Made by a program: the position numbers and the translations under genes. The notes under the pieces were generated by a model, which was given only the letters and a program-made list of their open reading frames with translations, was not told where the DNA came from and searched no databases. Source: Clostridiales bacterium (GTDB lineage Bacteria > Bacillota > Clostridia > Oscillospirales > Oscillospiraceae). Taken from it: a DNA stretch of 16,591 bases. Where the stretch lies: assembly GCA_009774055.1 (NCBI GenBank), contig VSNB01000042.1:1-16591 (forward strand), in the 5' to 3' direction. Numbering within the stretch: position 1 is the stretch's first letter; every line of letters begins with the position of its first letter. Below are positions 5,477 through 11,739 of the stretch, one piece after another.

Positions 5477-5729
5477 CATCACCTTTTCGCCTGAAGCCTG
5501 GGCAGACTATCTTTACTGGCAGGCAGAGGACAAAAAGACGTTGAAGCGGATAAACAAGCTGCTTCAGGAGCTGCAGCGGGATGGAGCTGTGCGGGGGATT
5601 GGCAAAGCGGAGCTGCTGCGCCATGCCGGCGGTATGAGCAAACGGATTGACGATAAAAACCGGCTGGTCTATGCCATGGAGGGTGAGAGCCTTGTGATCT
5701 TGTCATGCAGGGGCCATTATGAGGAGTGA
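5466..5729 (+). CDS. yoeB: YoeB family toxin (ribosome-dependent mRNA interferase)
   Basis: 87 residues. I start it at 5466 (MAYNITFSPEAWADYLYWQA) because the homology to YoeB (xWxDYLYWQ) begins there; a farther upstream start would add residues not seen in the family. Catalytic residues can be matched to E. coli YoeB E46, R65, H83 and Y84: here E49, R66 (NRLVY), H84 and Y85 (CRGHYEE). YoeB cleaves mRNA in the ribosomal A site. The loop normally reading HNLSGxWSRRI is shortened by two residues and diverged (HAGGMSKRI). A bidirectional terminator follows at 5774-5806. The pairing with a Phd/YefM antitoxin is canonical. Confidence 0.92.
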   Translation: MAYNITFSPEAWADYLYWQAEDKKTLKRINKLLQELQRDGAVRGIGKAELLRHAGGMSKRIDDKNRLVYAMEGESLVILSCRGHYEE

Positions 5730-5773
5730 GCGGGGGCTGACTGTGCGCCGCTGTAAATATTGCCTGTAATGTG

Positions 5774-5806
5774 AAAAGAGATGGGCATTTCCGCCCATCT
5801 CTTTTT
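5774..5806. terminator. bidirectional terminator between yoeB and the response regulator
   Basis: Perfect 13-base arms (5774-5786 and 5793-5805), six-base loop, four A on the left and five T on the right. It serves the plus-strand toxin operon and the minus-strand two-component operon, which converge here. Confidence 0.88.
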
Positions 5807-5823
5807 CAAAAGCGGGGGAGAGT

Positions 5824-6561
5824 TCACTGGCTCCCTCCCGTCCTTTTGCGCAGCGCGGCCTTTCCGGCGCGGGAGAGCAGGCACTCCCGGCCCCCGACCC
5901 ACAGCTTGCTGCGCTTTATATCCACCGCCTCGATCTTGTCCGCCGCCACCAGATAGGCCCGGTGGATGCGGATAAACTGAGGCCCCAGCTGGCTTTCCAG
6001 CTCATTGAGGCTGCCCAGGAAATCCATCCGGCTGCCGGCGGTGTGGAGCAGGACGTGGTGCGGCGTGGAGGCGGTTTCAAAAAAGAGGATCTCCTCCACG
6101 GGGACGTGGCGCACCATGTCCCCCGTCCGCAGGGTGAACACCTCCGCCGGGTCCCGCCGCTCCGCCAGGAGCCGCGTATGGATCTCCTCCAGGCACCGCG
6201 ACGCGGCGGGGCCGATCTGCTCCGGCTCCTTGACGATGTAGTCGAACGCCTCCAGATGGTATCGGAAGGTGCGCCAGGCCAGGTCGCCGTAGCTGGTGAT
6301 GTAGACCAGGGTGCCGTGGGGGTCCCGCCGCCGCAGCTCCTGCCCCAGGCGGAAGCCGTCCCAGTCCGCGTCCTTCAGCTCCACGTCCAGAAAGTAAATC
6401 CCGCGCTTTTCGTTTTCCGACGCGGTCAGCAGCTGCTGTGCGCCGGCCGCGCTGCACAGGACCTTCATATCGTAGTTTTCCACGAAGATTTTCCACTCCA
6501 GGGCGGTCTGAATCTGGTGGCGGATGGCGTCCTCGTCGTCGCAAAGGTAAATTCCGATCAT
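5824..6561 (-). CDS. LytTR response regulator, AgrA/ComE type
   Basis: 245 residues. The receiver domain (1-125) has the acidic pocket CDDE (D8, D9), the phosphoacceptor D59 in IYFLDVEL, and the conserved Lys in FDYIVKE. The LytTR DNA-binding domain (about 135-240) carries VEEILFFE and FIRIHRAYLVAADKIEAVD, typical of the family. The ATG overlaps the kinase stop codon (ATGA), so translation is coupled. AgrA-type regulators activate promoters with paired repeats, often for quorum-sensing, bacteriocin or virulence genes. No such target repeat is evident nearby, and it ends at a terminator. Starting it farther upstream would run into the kinase gene, so MIGIYL is the start. Confidence 0.93.
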   Translation of the reverse strand: MIGIYLCDDEDAIRHQIQTALEWKIFVENYDMKVLCSAAGAQQLLTASENEKRGIYFLDVELKDADWDGFRLGQELRRRDPHGTLVYITSYGDLAWRTFRYHLEAFDYIVKEPEQIGPAASRCLEEIHTRLLAERRDPAEVFTLRTGDMVRHVPVEEILFFETASTPHHVLLHTAGSRMDFLGSLNELESQLGPQFIRIHRAYLVAADKIEAVDIKRSKLWVGGRECLLSRAGKAALRKRTGGSQ

Positions 6562-7880
6562 AGCCCGCCCCCCACAGTCAGTTCCTGTACAAATACGCCG
6601 CCGTCCCAGCTGGTGCAGGGGGATGCGCCGGGACAGCCCTCCAGAATGCGCTGATAGCTGGGCAGGCCCAGCCCCCGGCCCGCTCCCTTGGTGGACCAGC
6701 CCTCCGTCCACATGCCTTCCGGATCGACGGGGTTCGCGTAGGGGTTGGATACCCGAAGGAAGACCCGCCTGTCCTGGGCCAGCAGCACGATCTCCACCCA
6801 GGGGCGTTCCGTATCCAAAGCGGCCTCCAGTGCATTGTCGATCAGAATGCCCAGGCACCGGACATAGTCCCACACGTCCATATGGACCGACGTTACGGGA
6901 TAAAGCGCCTCCAGACGGCACTCCACCCCCTTCTCCCCCATGGCGGTGAGCTTGCTCAGCAGGAGGCTCCTGACCTCGGGAATCTGCAGGTTTCCGATTT
7001 GGGCGGACGCCTGGATTCTCTGCCCCAGCCGCCGGTCAAACCCGGCGTCCAGCTCGGACAGGGTGCGGCGCAGTCCCTCCAGCTCCCCTTCCCCCGCCTG
7101 CTGGGACAGGCCGGCCAGAAGGTTCTTGTAGTCGTGGCGGAAGGCGCGCGCCTCCAGGCGGATCATCTCCAGATTCTGCTCGTAGAGCCGCTGCTGGGCG
7201 ATGACGTCCCGCTGGGCCTGTATTTTCCGGGCGGCGTCGAACTGTTTGGCCATGTGGACAATCAGCGCCGCGATCAGAACGACCAGCACCAGCGTAAGCA
7301 GATAGTAAAACGGCAGGTATTGGGGCTGAATGCCCCCCGCCAGGGTGAGAAGGACTTCCATGGAGGCCTCCAGGGCGAACAGAAGAAGGGCGGTCTTCCA
7401 AGCCGCGGGCCCGTTGTCCAGCAGCAGGCGGAACCATTTCCCGTACCGCAGCCTGTGAAGCAGCAGGGCGGCGGCGGCGCCGGAGCCCAAAAACAGCCCC
7501 AGCGCTGCCATAAATTGGGTGTCCTCATCCGGTATCCAGAAAGAAAGGGTGGAGACGGCCACCTGAAAAATTCCCGCCATACAGGTAGCGGCGAGAGATT
7601 TCCAGACCCCCCATTGCCATGCCCAGCGTACCCATATCGTACACATGATGAGAATGGCGAAGGAGCCGATGAAATACTTGGGTATTCCCAATACAGGGAC
7701 CATCTGCAGTCCGACGGTGAGCAGCAGCGCAAGGAGGGGAGAGGGGAGCAGGAACGGCAGCTTTTTCAGCCGCTGCCACACCGCTTTTTCGTCCGTCACC
7801 GCCAGCAGAAAGGCCACCAGGACCAGGTGCGCCGTCAGGGTGTCCAGAAATCCATAAAAAATATAGTCCAGGGAAGGCAT
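6558..7880 (-). CDS. AgrC-like sensor histidine kinase (HPK10 type)
   Basis: 440 residues from MPSLDYIFYGFLDTLTAHLV. I chose this start because a promoter (7952-7924) lies upstream of it and within any longer reading. Residues 1-215 hold about six transmembrane helices; a helical linker follows. The phosphoacceptor is H249 in FRHDYKN, the motif of AgrC-like kinases that lack the classical H-box. The ATPase domain has the N-box DNALEAA (N349) and a G-box GRGLGL (401-406). It phosphorylates the co-transcribed LytTR regulator. There is no AgrB or AgrD gene in the window, so the ligand is unknown. Confidence 0.92.
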   Translation of the reverse strand: MPSLDYIFYGFLDTLTAHLVLVAFLLAVTDEKAVWQRLKKLPFLLPSPLLALLLTVGLQMVPVLGIPKYFIGSFAILIMCTIWVRWAWQWGVWKSLAATCMAGIFQVAVSTLSFWIPDEDTQFMAALGLFLGSGAAAALLLHRLRYGKWFRLLLDNGPAAWKTALLLFALEASMEVLLTLAGGIQPQYLPFYYLLTLVLVVLIAALIVHMAKQFDAARKIQAQRDVIAQQRLYEQNLEMIRLEARAFRHDYKNLLAGLSQQAGEGELEGLRRTLSELDAGFDRRLGQRIQASAQIGNLQIPEVRSLLLSKLTAMGEKGVECRLEALYPVTSVHMDVWDYVRCLGILIDNALEAALDTERPWVEIVLLAQDRRVFLRVSNPYANPVDPEGMWTEGWSTKGAGRGLGLPSYQRILEGCPGASPCTSWDGGVFVQELTVGGGL

Positions 7881-7923
7881 GATGGGATCGCTCTCTTTCC
7901 ATACAGTCTTGTTTTCCGGCGAT

Positions 7924-7952
7924 ATTATAGCACCTCCGTTCCCGGATGGCAA
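7924..7952 (-). promoter_or_regulatory. promoter of the AgrC/AgrA-like operon
   Basis: On the minus strand TTGCCA (7952-7947), 17 bases, TATAAT (7929-7924), preceded by TGC as an extended -10. The predicted start near 7917 leaves a short leader before the ATG at 7880 and rules out a longer kinase N-terminus. Confidence 0.7.
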
Positions 7953-8039
7953 GGAAAATGCCGGAAGGCCGCCGTATCCCCGGCACGCTTCTGCTTCCGT
8001 GAAAGATTCTTTTATTTTTTCGATATTTTTTTCATCTTG

Positions 8040-8105
8040 CATAGTATATCTTCAATCAGATAAAGAAATATTCTTGACTTTTTCTTTCTTTCAACATATA
8101 CTATG
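8040..8105 (+). promoter_or_regulatory. promoter and paired operator of the RelB-YoeB module
   Basis: TTGACT (8074-8079), 17 bases and TATACT (8097-8102) make a strong promoter. CATAGTATAT (8040-8049) and ATATACTATG (8096-8105) are perfect 10-bp inverted copies, 46 bp apart, and each is close to a CATA-NNN-TATG dyad in itself. One covers the -10. Autorepression by the RelB-type antitoxin with toxin is the likely reading. Confidence 0.6.
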
Positions 8106-8125
8106 GTGTGAAAGGAGTGTTGTAT

Positions 8126-8395
8126 ATGGCTCAGAAGGTGAATGTGAATTTCAAGCTGGACGCAGATGTGAAAAAGAGAATGGAGTGGGCTTGTTCTGAA
8201 CTGGGCCTTTCCATGAATACTGCGTTTACGATTTTTGCGAAAAAGGTTGGCAGAGAGTGCCGTATTCCCTTTGAGATTTCTGGTGATCCGTTTTATTCCG
8301 AGCGTAACATCCGCTATCTGGAACAGAAAAAGAGGGAGATTGACGAAGGTAGGGCGCATTTTTCAGAGCATGACTTGATAGAGGAGGACGATTGA
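8126..8395 (+). CDS. type II antitoxin, RelB/DinJ family
   Basis: 89 residues. MAQKVNVNFKLDADVKKRME, then LGLSMNTAFTIFAKKVGRE, is the RelB/DinJ ribbon-helix-helix: a beta strand for DNA contact (VNVNFKLD) followed by two helices with the conserved GLSxxxA. The C-terminal half (YLEQKKREIDEGRAHFSEHDLIEEDD) is acidic and helical, fitting toxin binding. The start at 8126 has AAAGGAG ten bases upstream; a GTG 18 bases earlier would put the ribosome site inside the gene. Its stop TGA overlaps the toxin ATG by one base. The typical partner of DinJ is YafQ or RelE, while here it is YoeB. Confidence 0.92.
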   Translation: MAQKVNVNFKLDADVKKRMEWACSELGLSMNTAFTIFAKKVGRECRIPFEISGDPFYSERNIRYLEQKKREIDEGRAHFSEHDLIEEDD

Positions 8396-8652
8396 TGCGC
8401 CTTTTGTGGGAAGATGATGCGTGGGAGGATTATCTTTACTGGCAGACGCAGGACAGGAAAATGCTGAAACGGGTCAATGCGCTTATTAAGGACATTTGCA
8501 GGAGTACCTTTGACGGTATTGGGAAGCCGGAGCCGCTGAAGCATAATCTTAGCGGATGGTGGAGCAGGCGGATTGACGAAGCCAATCGGATTGTTTACTA
8601 TGAGCGGGAAGGGATAATCTATCTTGTTTCCTGCCGGGGACATTACAATTAA
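8395..8652 (+). CDS. yoeB: YoeB family toxin, second copy
   Basis: 85 residues, one longer than E. coli YoeB, with the same numbering of the active site: E46 (GKPEPLKH), R65 (NRIVYY), H83 and Y84 (CRGHYN). The block HNLSGWWSRRID is intact. GGAGG lies upstream of the ATG and the start overlaps the antitoxin stop (TGATG). It cleaves mRNA at the ribosome when released from its antitoxin. It is only distantly similar to the YoeB at 5466-5729, so this is not a recent duplication. It ends just before a hairpin at 8665-8693. Confidence 0.93.
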   Translation: MRLLWEDDAWEDYLYWQTQDRKMLKRVNALIKDICRSTFDGIGKPEPLKHNLSGWWSRRIDEANRIVYYEREGIIYLVSCRGHYN

Positions 8653-8661
8653 GGGATATGC

Positions 8662-8693
8662 AAAAACGCCGGAAGGTTGATCCTTCCGGCGTT
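8662..8693 (-). terminator. terminator between yoeB and the deacetylase lipoprotein
   Basis: Perfect 12-base arms (8665-8676 and 8682-8693) with a five-base loop; on the minus strand five T follow (8666-8662). It ends the minus-strand lipoprotein gene. The plus side has only two T, so it is weaker for the toxin operon. Confidence 0.82.
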
Positions 8694-8715
8694 CATCGTC
8701 TATCAATACAGGCTC

Positions 8716-9999
8716 TTAATCCCAATCCACGCCGAAGTCCGGGCGGACGGGGTCCAGGATGTCCTTGGCGTCGTAGAACTGCAAATACCGCTTCCGGGAA
8801 TAGCGGAGGGTGAGGCCGTCCGGATGGAGGCGGTCGCAGATCACCGCGCAGATGTCCTTTTTGATATAGCTGAAGCTCTCCGTGCCCACGGAGCAGAATA
8901 CCCGGAAGCCCTTCTCCTGAAGGTACTGGAAGATGGGGCCGGTCTGGGTCCAGTCGCCGCCGTCGGGACGGGCGCCGTGGGGATAGTACAGGATGGGGGT
9001 CTCCCCCACCAGGCTCCCCACCTCGTCAAGCCACTTCTCCGTGTCCTCCTGGATCACGCTCAGGGATTTTTTAGCCAGGTTGACGTGGCCCCAGGTGTGG
9101 CTGCCGAAGGTCCAGCCGGTGCGCTTGAGCTCGGCGATAATGGGCTTCACCGCCTCCCGCTCGGCCTGGCGGGCGGCCTCCAGCTCGTCGGTCCACTCCA
9201 CTGTGCCGTCGGTCTGGGTGCGGTAGCCCAGGATGCCCTCATAGCCGGTGAGGCTCAGGCTGGCCTTGGCCCCGAAGGGGGAGAAATCCGGGTGCTCCTC
9301 CACGAACTTGTCCAGGGCGGGAATGGCGTCCAGCTCCCGGGAAACCACCTCTTCGCCCTGGGGGTTCAGGCCCCAGGAGGTAACCCTGCCGTCCTCATCC
9401 AGAATCAGCTTGTAGGTAAAGCCGTTTTCCAGCATATAGGGGTAGTAGTTGGTGTCGTCATAGGACAGGATCAGGGGCTTCTTCCCCTCGGGGAGGTAGA
9501 GGGTGTTGCGGACCATGACGGGGGTTCCGTCCTCGCCCGTCGTCTCGCTCCACACGCTGCCGATGTCCACCAGCACGTAATCATTAGCGTAGCAGCTGTC
9601 CAGAATCTTGTTGAACTCGTCTACCGTCACCATATAGTCGTCCAGGCCCTTCTCCTGGGCGTCGCCGTCAAAGGCCAGCTCCGGGTAGGCGATGAGGGGG
9701 TGGAAGAACAGGTGCTCCACGATGCCATCCCAGGCCGCGTAGGCCACGCCGTCCCGGCTCCCGCCCTCGGGCATGACGGTGGGGTCCAGAATTTCATAAG
9801 GCTCAGGTTCCGGTTCCGGTTCCGGCTCAGGCTCAGGTTCCGGTTCGGGTTCGGGGTCCTCCGGCGGGGTCTGCTCCGCCGGGGGCGCGGGGTCCTGGAC
9901 GGCGGGCTGGTCCGGCTCGGCCTGATCCTTGTTCTCTCCGCCGCAGGCGGGGGCCAGCAGCAGCGTCAGCGCCAGCAGCAGCGCGGTGAGTTTCTTCAT
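8716..9999 (-). CDS. polysaccharide deacetylase-like (CE4/NodB) lipoprotein
   Basis: 427 residues, start at 9999 with AGGAGG 12 bases upstream. A lipoprotein signal ends LLLAPAC with the lipidated Cys at about residue 19. Then comes a Pro/Glu linker that includes about nine consecutive PE units, then a catalytic-like domain (about 75-427). The NodB motifs are recognisable: LSYDDTN (motif 1, with paired Asp), GSHTWGHVNL (the HxxxH metal ligands), and YYPHGARPDG (the motif 3 equivalent). Such enzymes deacetylate N-acetylated cell-wall glycans outside the membrane. Motif 1 is not the canonical TFDDG, so catalytic activity is likely but not certain. It has its own promoter (10077-10050) and terminator, so it is a single-gene unit. 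Confidence 0.85.
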   Translation of the reverse strand: MKKLTALLLALTLLLAPACGGENKDQAEPDQPAVQDPAPPAEQTPPEDPEPEPEPEPEPEPEPEPEPYEILDPTVMPEGGSRDGVAYAAWDGIVEHLFFHPLIAYPELAFDGDAQEKGLDDYMVTVDEFNKILDSCYANDYVLVDIGSVWSETTGEDGTPVMVRNTLYLPEGKKPLILSYDDTNYYPYMLENGFTYKLILDEDGRVTSWGLNPQGEEVVSRELDAIPALDKFVEEHPDFSPFGAKASLSLTGYEGILGYRTQTDGTVEWTDELEAARQAEREAVKPIIAELKRTGWTFGSHTWGHVNLAKKSLSVIQEDTEKWLDEVGSLVGETPILYYPHGARPDGGDWTQTGPIFQYLQEKGFRVFCSVGTESFSYIKKDICAVICDRLHPDGLTLRYSRKRYLQFYDAKDILDPVRPDFGVDWD

Positions 10000-10049
10000 T
10001 CGTATCCTTACCTCCTGTGGGCGGCGGGGCCGCCCCATTCTGCTTCCTT

Positions 10050-10077
10050 AGTATACCACGGAGCTGACCGGAAGCAA
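10050..10077 (-). promoter_or_regulatory. promoter of the deacetylase lipoprotein gene
   Basis: On the minus strand TTGCTT (10077-10072), 16 bases, TATACT (10055-10050) with TGG before it. The leader carries a short GC-rich stem near 10021-10036. Confidence 0.5.
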
Positions 10078-10125
10078 GTCACAATTTGTATCATGCTGGT
10101 GACAAAAGGGTGACAGGGTATGTAC

Positions 10126-10395
10126 TTACCCGTTCATCCGCACGGGGTCCAGATAGTAGACGCTGTTCATGGTGATGAGCACCACCCGCCCGGTGGTGCG
10201 GTCCCGCTTCCAGTCCTGGACGACGCTGGTGCGGATATAGCGGTCGCAGGGCTCCCTCCGCTTGTTGTAGCGGCAGTGGATCAGCATGCAGCCGTCCTCC
10301 ATCTTGGCCTCGCCGATGCAGCCCTGGTGGGCCTGGGATTCGGGGTCCGCTTTGGTGACCCCCTCCTTGTCCGTGATGCGTACGATCTGATACAC
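10126..10395 (-). CDS. uncharacterised 89-residue protein with GTG start
   Basis: I start it at the GTG at 10395, which has AAAGGAGG eight bases upstream. Longer frames would begin before or inside the promoter at 10473-10445, so they cannot be right. The product (VYQIVRITDKEGVTK..., ending NSVYYLDPVRMNG) has alternating beta-strand patterns, two Cys (CIGEAKMEDGC, plus HCRYNKRREPC), a run of basic residues and a conserved-looking C-terminus. I do not recognise a family. It is a single gene: its promoter sits in the 3' end of tadA and no terminator is obvious after it. Confidence 0.7.
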   Translation of the reverse strand: MYQIVRITDKEGVTKADPESQAHQGCIGEAKMEDGCMLIHCRYNKRREPCDRYIRTSVVQDWKRDRTTGRVVLITMNSVYYLDPVRMNG

Positions 10396-10435
10396 GCTTT
10401 GGGCCTCCTTTACCTTTTCCGCCCGGTTGGACGTC

Positions 10436-10930
10436 CTATCCGGCATTATACGTGCCGGGGGGCGGTTTGTCAATCGCCGGGTCCGCCCGTCTCCGCAGGT
10501 CCTGGAAAAACGCGGCCAGCAGGGCCCGGCACTCCTCCTCCAGGATGCCCCCCACCAGGGCGGGGGTGTGGGGGAAATCCTCCATGAAGAGGTTCAGCAC
10601 CCCGCCGCAGGCTCCCATAGCGCTGTCCCGGGCCCCGTAGTACACCCGGGGGATGCGGGCGTTGAGGATGGCCCCGGCGCACATGGGGCAGGGCTCCAGG
10701 GTGACGTAGAGGGCGCAGTCCTCCAGCCGCCAGGAGCCCAGGGCGGCGTTGGCCTGCCGGATGGCCTCGGTTTCCGCGTGGGAGAGGGCGCTGCGCTTCT
10801 CCTCCCGGCGGTTCCGGCCCCGGCCCACCACCTGGCCTCCCCGGACGATGACGCACCCCACGGGCACCTCCCCGGCCTCCGCCGCCTCCCGGGCCAGGAG
10901 CAGGGCCTGGCGCATAAACGCTTCGTGCAT
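10436..10930 (-). CDS. tadA: tRNA-specific adenosine deaminase TadA
   Basis: 164 residues. The zinc deaminase motifs are complete: H51-A-E53 (HAETEAI, with E53 as the proton shuttle) and PCPMCAGA with C81 and C84. TadA converts A34 to inosine in tRNA-Arg(ACG), which is needed to read CGN codons. The start at 10930 has AGGAGG six bases upstream; a longer reading would put that site inside the gene. The 3' end contains a perfect promoter for the next small gene. The gene is divergent from yaaL-bofA. In Bacillus the same genes (tadA, then dnaX-recR-yaaL-bofA) sit together, so this is a rearranged remnant of that neighbourhood. Confidence 0.95.
   Translation of the reverse strand: MHEAFMRQALLLAREAAEAGEVPVGCVIVRGGQVVGRGRNRREEKRSALSHAETEAIRQANAALGSWRLEDCALYVTLEPCPMCAGAILNARIPRVYYGARDSAMGACGGVLNLFMEDFPHTPALVGGILEEECRALLAAFFQDLRRRADPAIDKPPPGTYNAG
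10445..10473 (-). promoter_or_regulatory. consensus promoter for the 89-residue gene, inside tadA
   Basis: TTGACA (10473-10468), exactly 17 bases, TATAAT (10450-10445): full consensus in both boxes, the best promoter in the window. It lies within the last codons of tadA and 50 bases before the GTG start. Confidence 0.85.
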
Positions 10931-11026
10931 AGGGGCCCTCCTTTCGAAAGAAACATTCGCGCCGTTATAAATCCAGGAATATTTGTCCAAACTGAACATA
11001 GATTGGAAACCAAGGAGGGATTTTCC

Positions 11027-11296
11027 ATGAAACGTATTTCCCCCATCCGCGCCAGGGGCGCGGAAGCGCCGGCCCTATTGGAATTAAAGACAAGCCTGCA
11101 GGAAACCAAGAGCGCCCTGAGCCACGCCTACACCGCCTTCGACTACACCAGCGACCCGGAGCTGACGGAAGCGTGCATCTACGAGATCCGCTCCCTCCAG
11201 GCCAGAATGAACTATCTGGTCCGGCAGATCAAGGAGCTGGAGCTGTGCGCGGCCACCGCCGTGGGCGCGCCGGCGGGGAGGGCCGGATGGGTCTGA
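11027..11296 (+). CDS. yaaL: YaaL family protein (DUF2508)
   Basis: 89 residues. The segment ALSHAYTAFDYTSDPELTEACIYEIRSLQARMNYLVRQIKELE is the DUF2508/YaaL signature: a helical hairpin with the conserved 'NFDYVTDPxLxdxxIYElxAxxxRYxxLxxxxK' pattern. Function is unknown, but in Firmicutes it stands next to recR and bofA. AAGGAGGG lies eight bases before the ATG. Its last ten bases overlap the bofA start, so the two are coupled. The N-terminus (MKRISPIRARGAEA) is basic and variable. No recR precedes it. Confidence 0.85.
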   Translation: MKRISPIRARGAEAPALLELKTSLQETKSALSHAYTAFDYTSDPELTEACIYEIRSLQARMNYLVRQIKELELCAATAVGAPAGRAGWV

Positions 11297-11538
11297 TGCT
11301 CTGGCTCCTGGCGGGAATCGCGGCGGTCCTGACGGTCAGGGCCGCCGCCGCCAGGGAGGGATTCCTGCGGGCGGCGGTCAACGCCCTGCTGGGCCTGGCG
11401 GCGCTGTTTCTGGTGAACGCCTCCGCCGGGTATACCGGGGTCAGCCTGGGGTTCAACCTCTTCAACGGGCTGGTGGCCGGGGTCCTGGGGATTCCCGGGG
11501 TGGCGCTGCTGGTGCTGGTGCAGTGGGCGCTTACATAG
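11287..11538 (+). CDS. bofA: BofA, inhibitor of pro-sigma-K processing
   Basis: 83 residues, with two hydrophobic segments (about 3-20 and 30-50) and the typical C-terminal part: VNALLGLAALFLVNASAG, then YTGVSLGFNLFNGLVAGVLG and IPGVALLVLVQ, which is the BofA pattern. In sporulating cells BofA sits in the outer forespore membrane and, with SpoIVFA, blocks the SpoIVFB protease that activates sigma-K. The ATG has GGGGAGGG upstream and overlaps yaaL. Its presence indicates an endospore-forming ancestor or organism. A hairpin repeat (11571-11720) follows the stop by 32 bases and probably terminates it. Confidence 0.93.
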   Translation: MGLMLWLLAGIAAVLTVRAAAAREGFLRAAVNALLGLAALFLVNASAGYTGVSLGFNLFNGLVAGVLGIPGVALLVLVQWALT

Positions 11539-11544
11539 GCGCGG

Positions 11545-11739
11545 GTCAGAAGCGCAGGCGCTCCTGCGTGTCAAAAAAGTGGCTGTGCCACTTTTTTGAG
11601 GAAGGGGACCGGGCCGAGTTCGGCCCGCAAAGTACTTTTTCGACGTATACGCCGCCGAAAAAGTGATTAAAATTTATTTTCGCCTTCGGCGAAAACTCCT
11701 GCGGAGGGCTTTTTTTGACCGTCAGAAGCGCAGGCGCTC
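11545..11739. repeat. 19-bp direct repeats flanking repeat copy A
   Basis: GTCAGAAGCGCAGGCGCTC occurs at 11545-11563 and again at 11721-11739, 176 bp apart. The second copy is the true 3' end of the GH2 fusion gene (ERLRF-stop on the minus strand). The first repeats the same coding end without a gene. The multi-hairpin repeat lies exactly between them. Confidence 0.8.
11571..11720. repeat. multi-hairpin dispersed repeat, copy A
   Basis: 150 bp, nearly identical to 15420-15567. In order on the plus strand: a perfect 13-bp stem with A and T runs (11571-11599), GGGCCGA/TCGGCCC, ACTTTTTCG/CGAAAAAGT around a 13-base loop, TTTTCGCC/GGCGAAAA, and CTCC/GGAG followed by seven T. It lies between convergent bofA and the GH2 fusion and can stop transcription from both sides. 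Confidence 0.88.

Noticed and set aside
7881..8042. A 54-residue N-terminal extension of the sensor kinase
   Set aside because: It would start before the TATAAT at 7929-7924, has no ribosome site, and reads as polar sequence unlike the family. The start at 7880 gives the first membrane helix directly.
5207..8652. A composite transposon bounded by the two yoeB modules
   Set aside because: The modules are too different in sequence, carry different antitoxins, and no terminal repeats or transposase are seen.
8677..10113. Long plus-strand frame opposite the deacetylase lipoprotein
   Set aside because: A GC-driven shadow of the minus-strand gene, which has a signal peptide, lipobox and NodB motifs.
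10931..10999. Upstream Met extension of TadA
   Set aside because: It places the AGGAGG site inside the gene, and the extra residues do not match the family.
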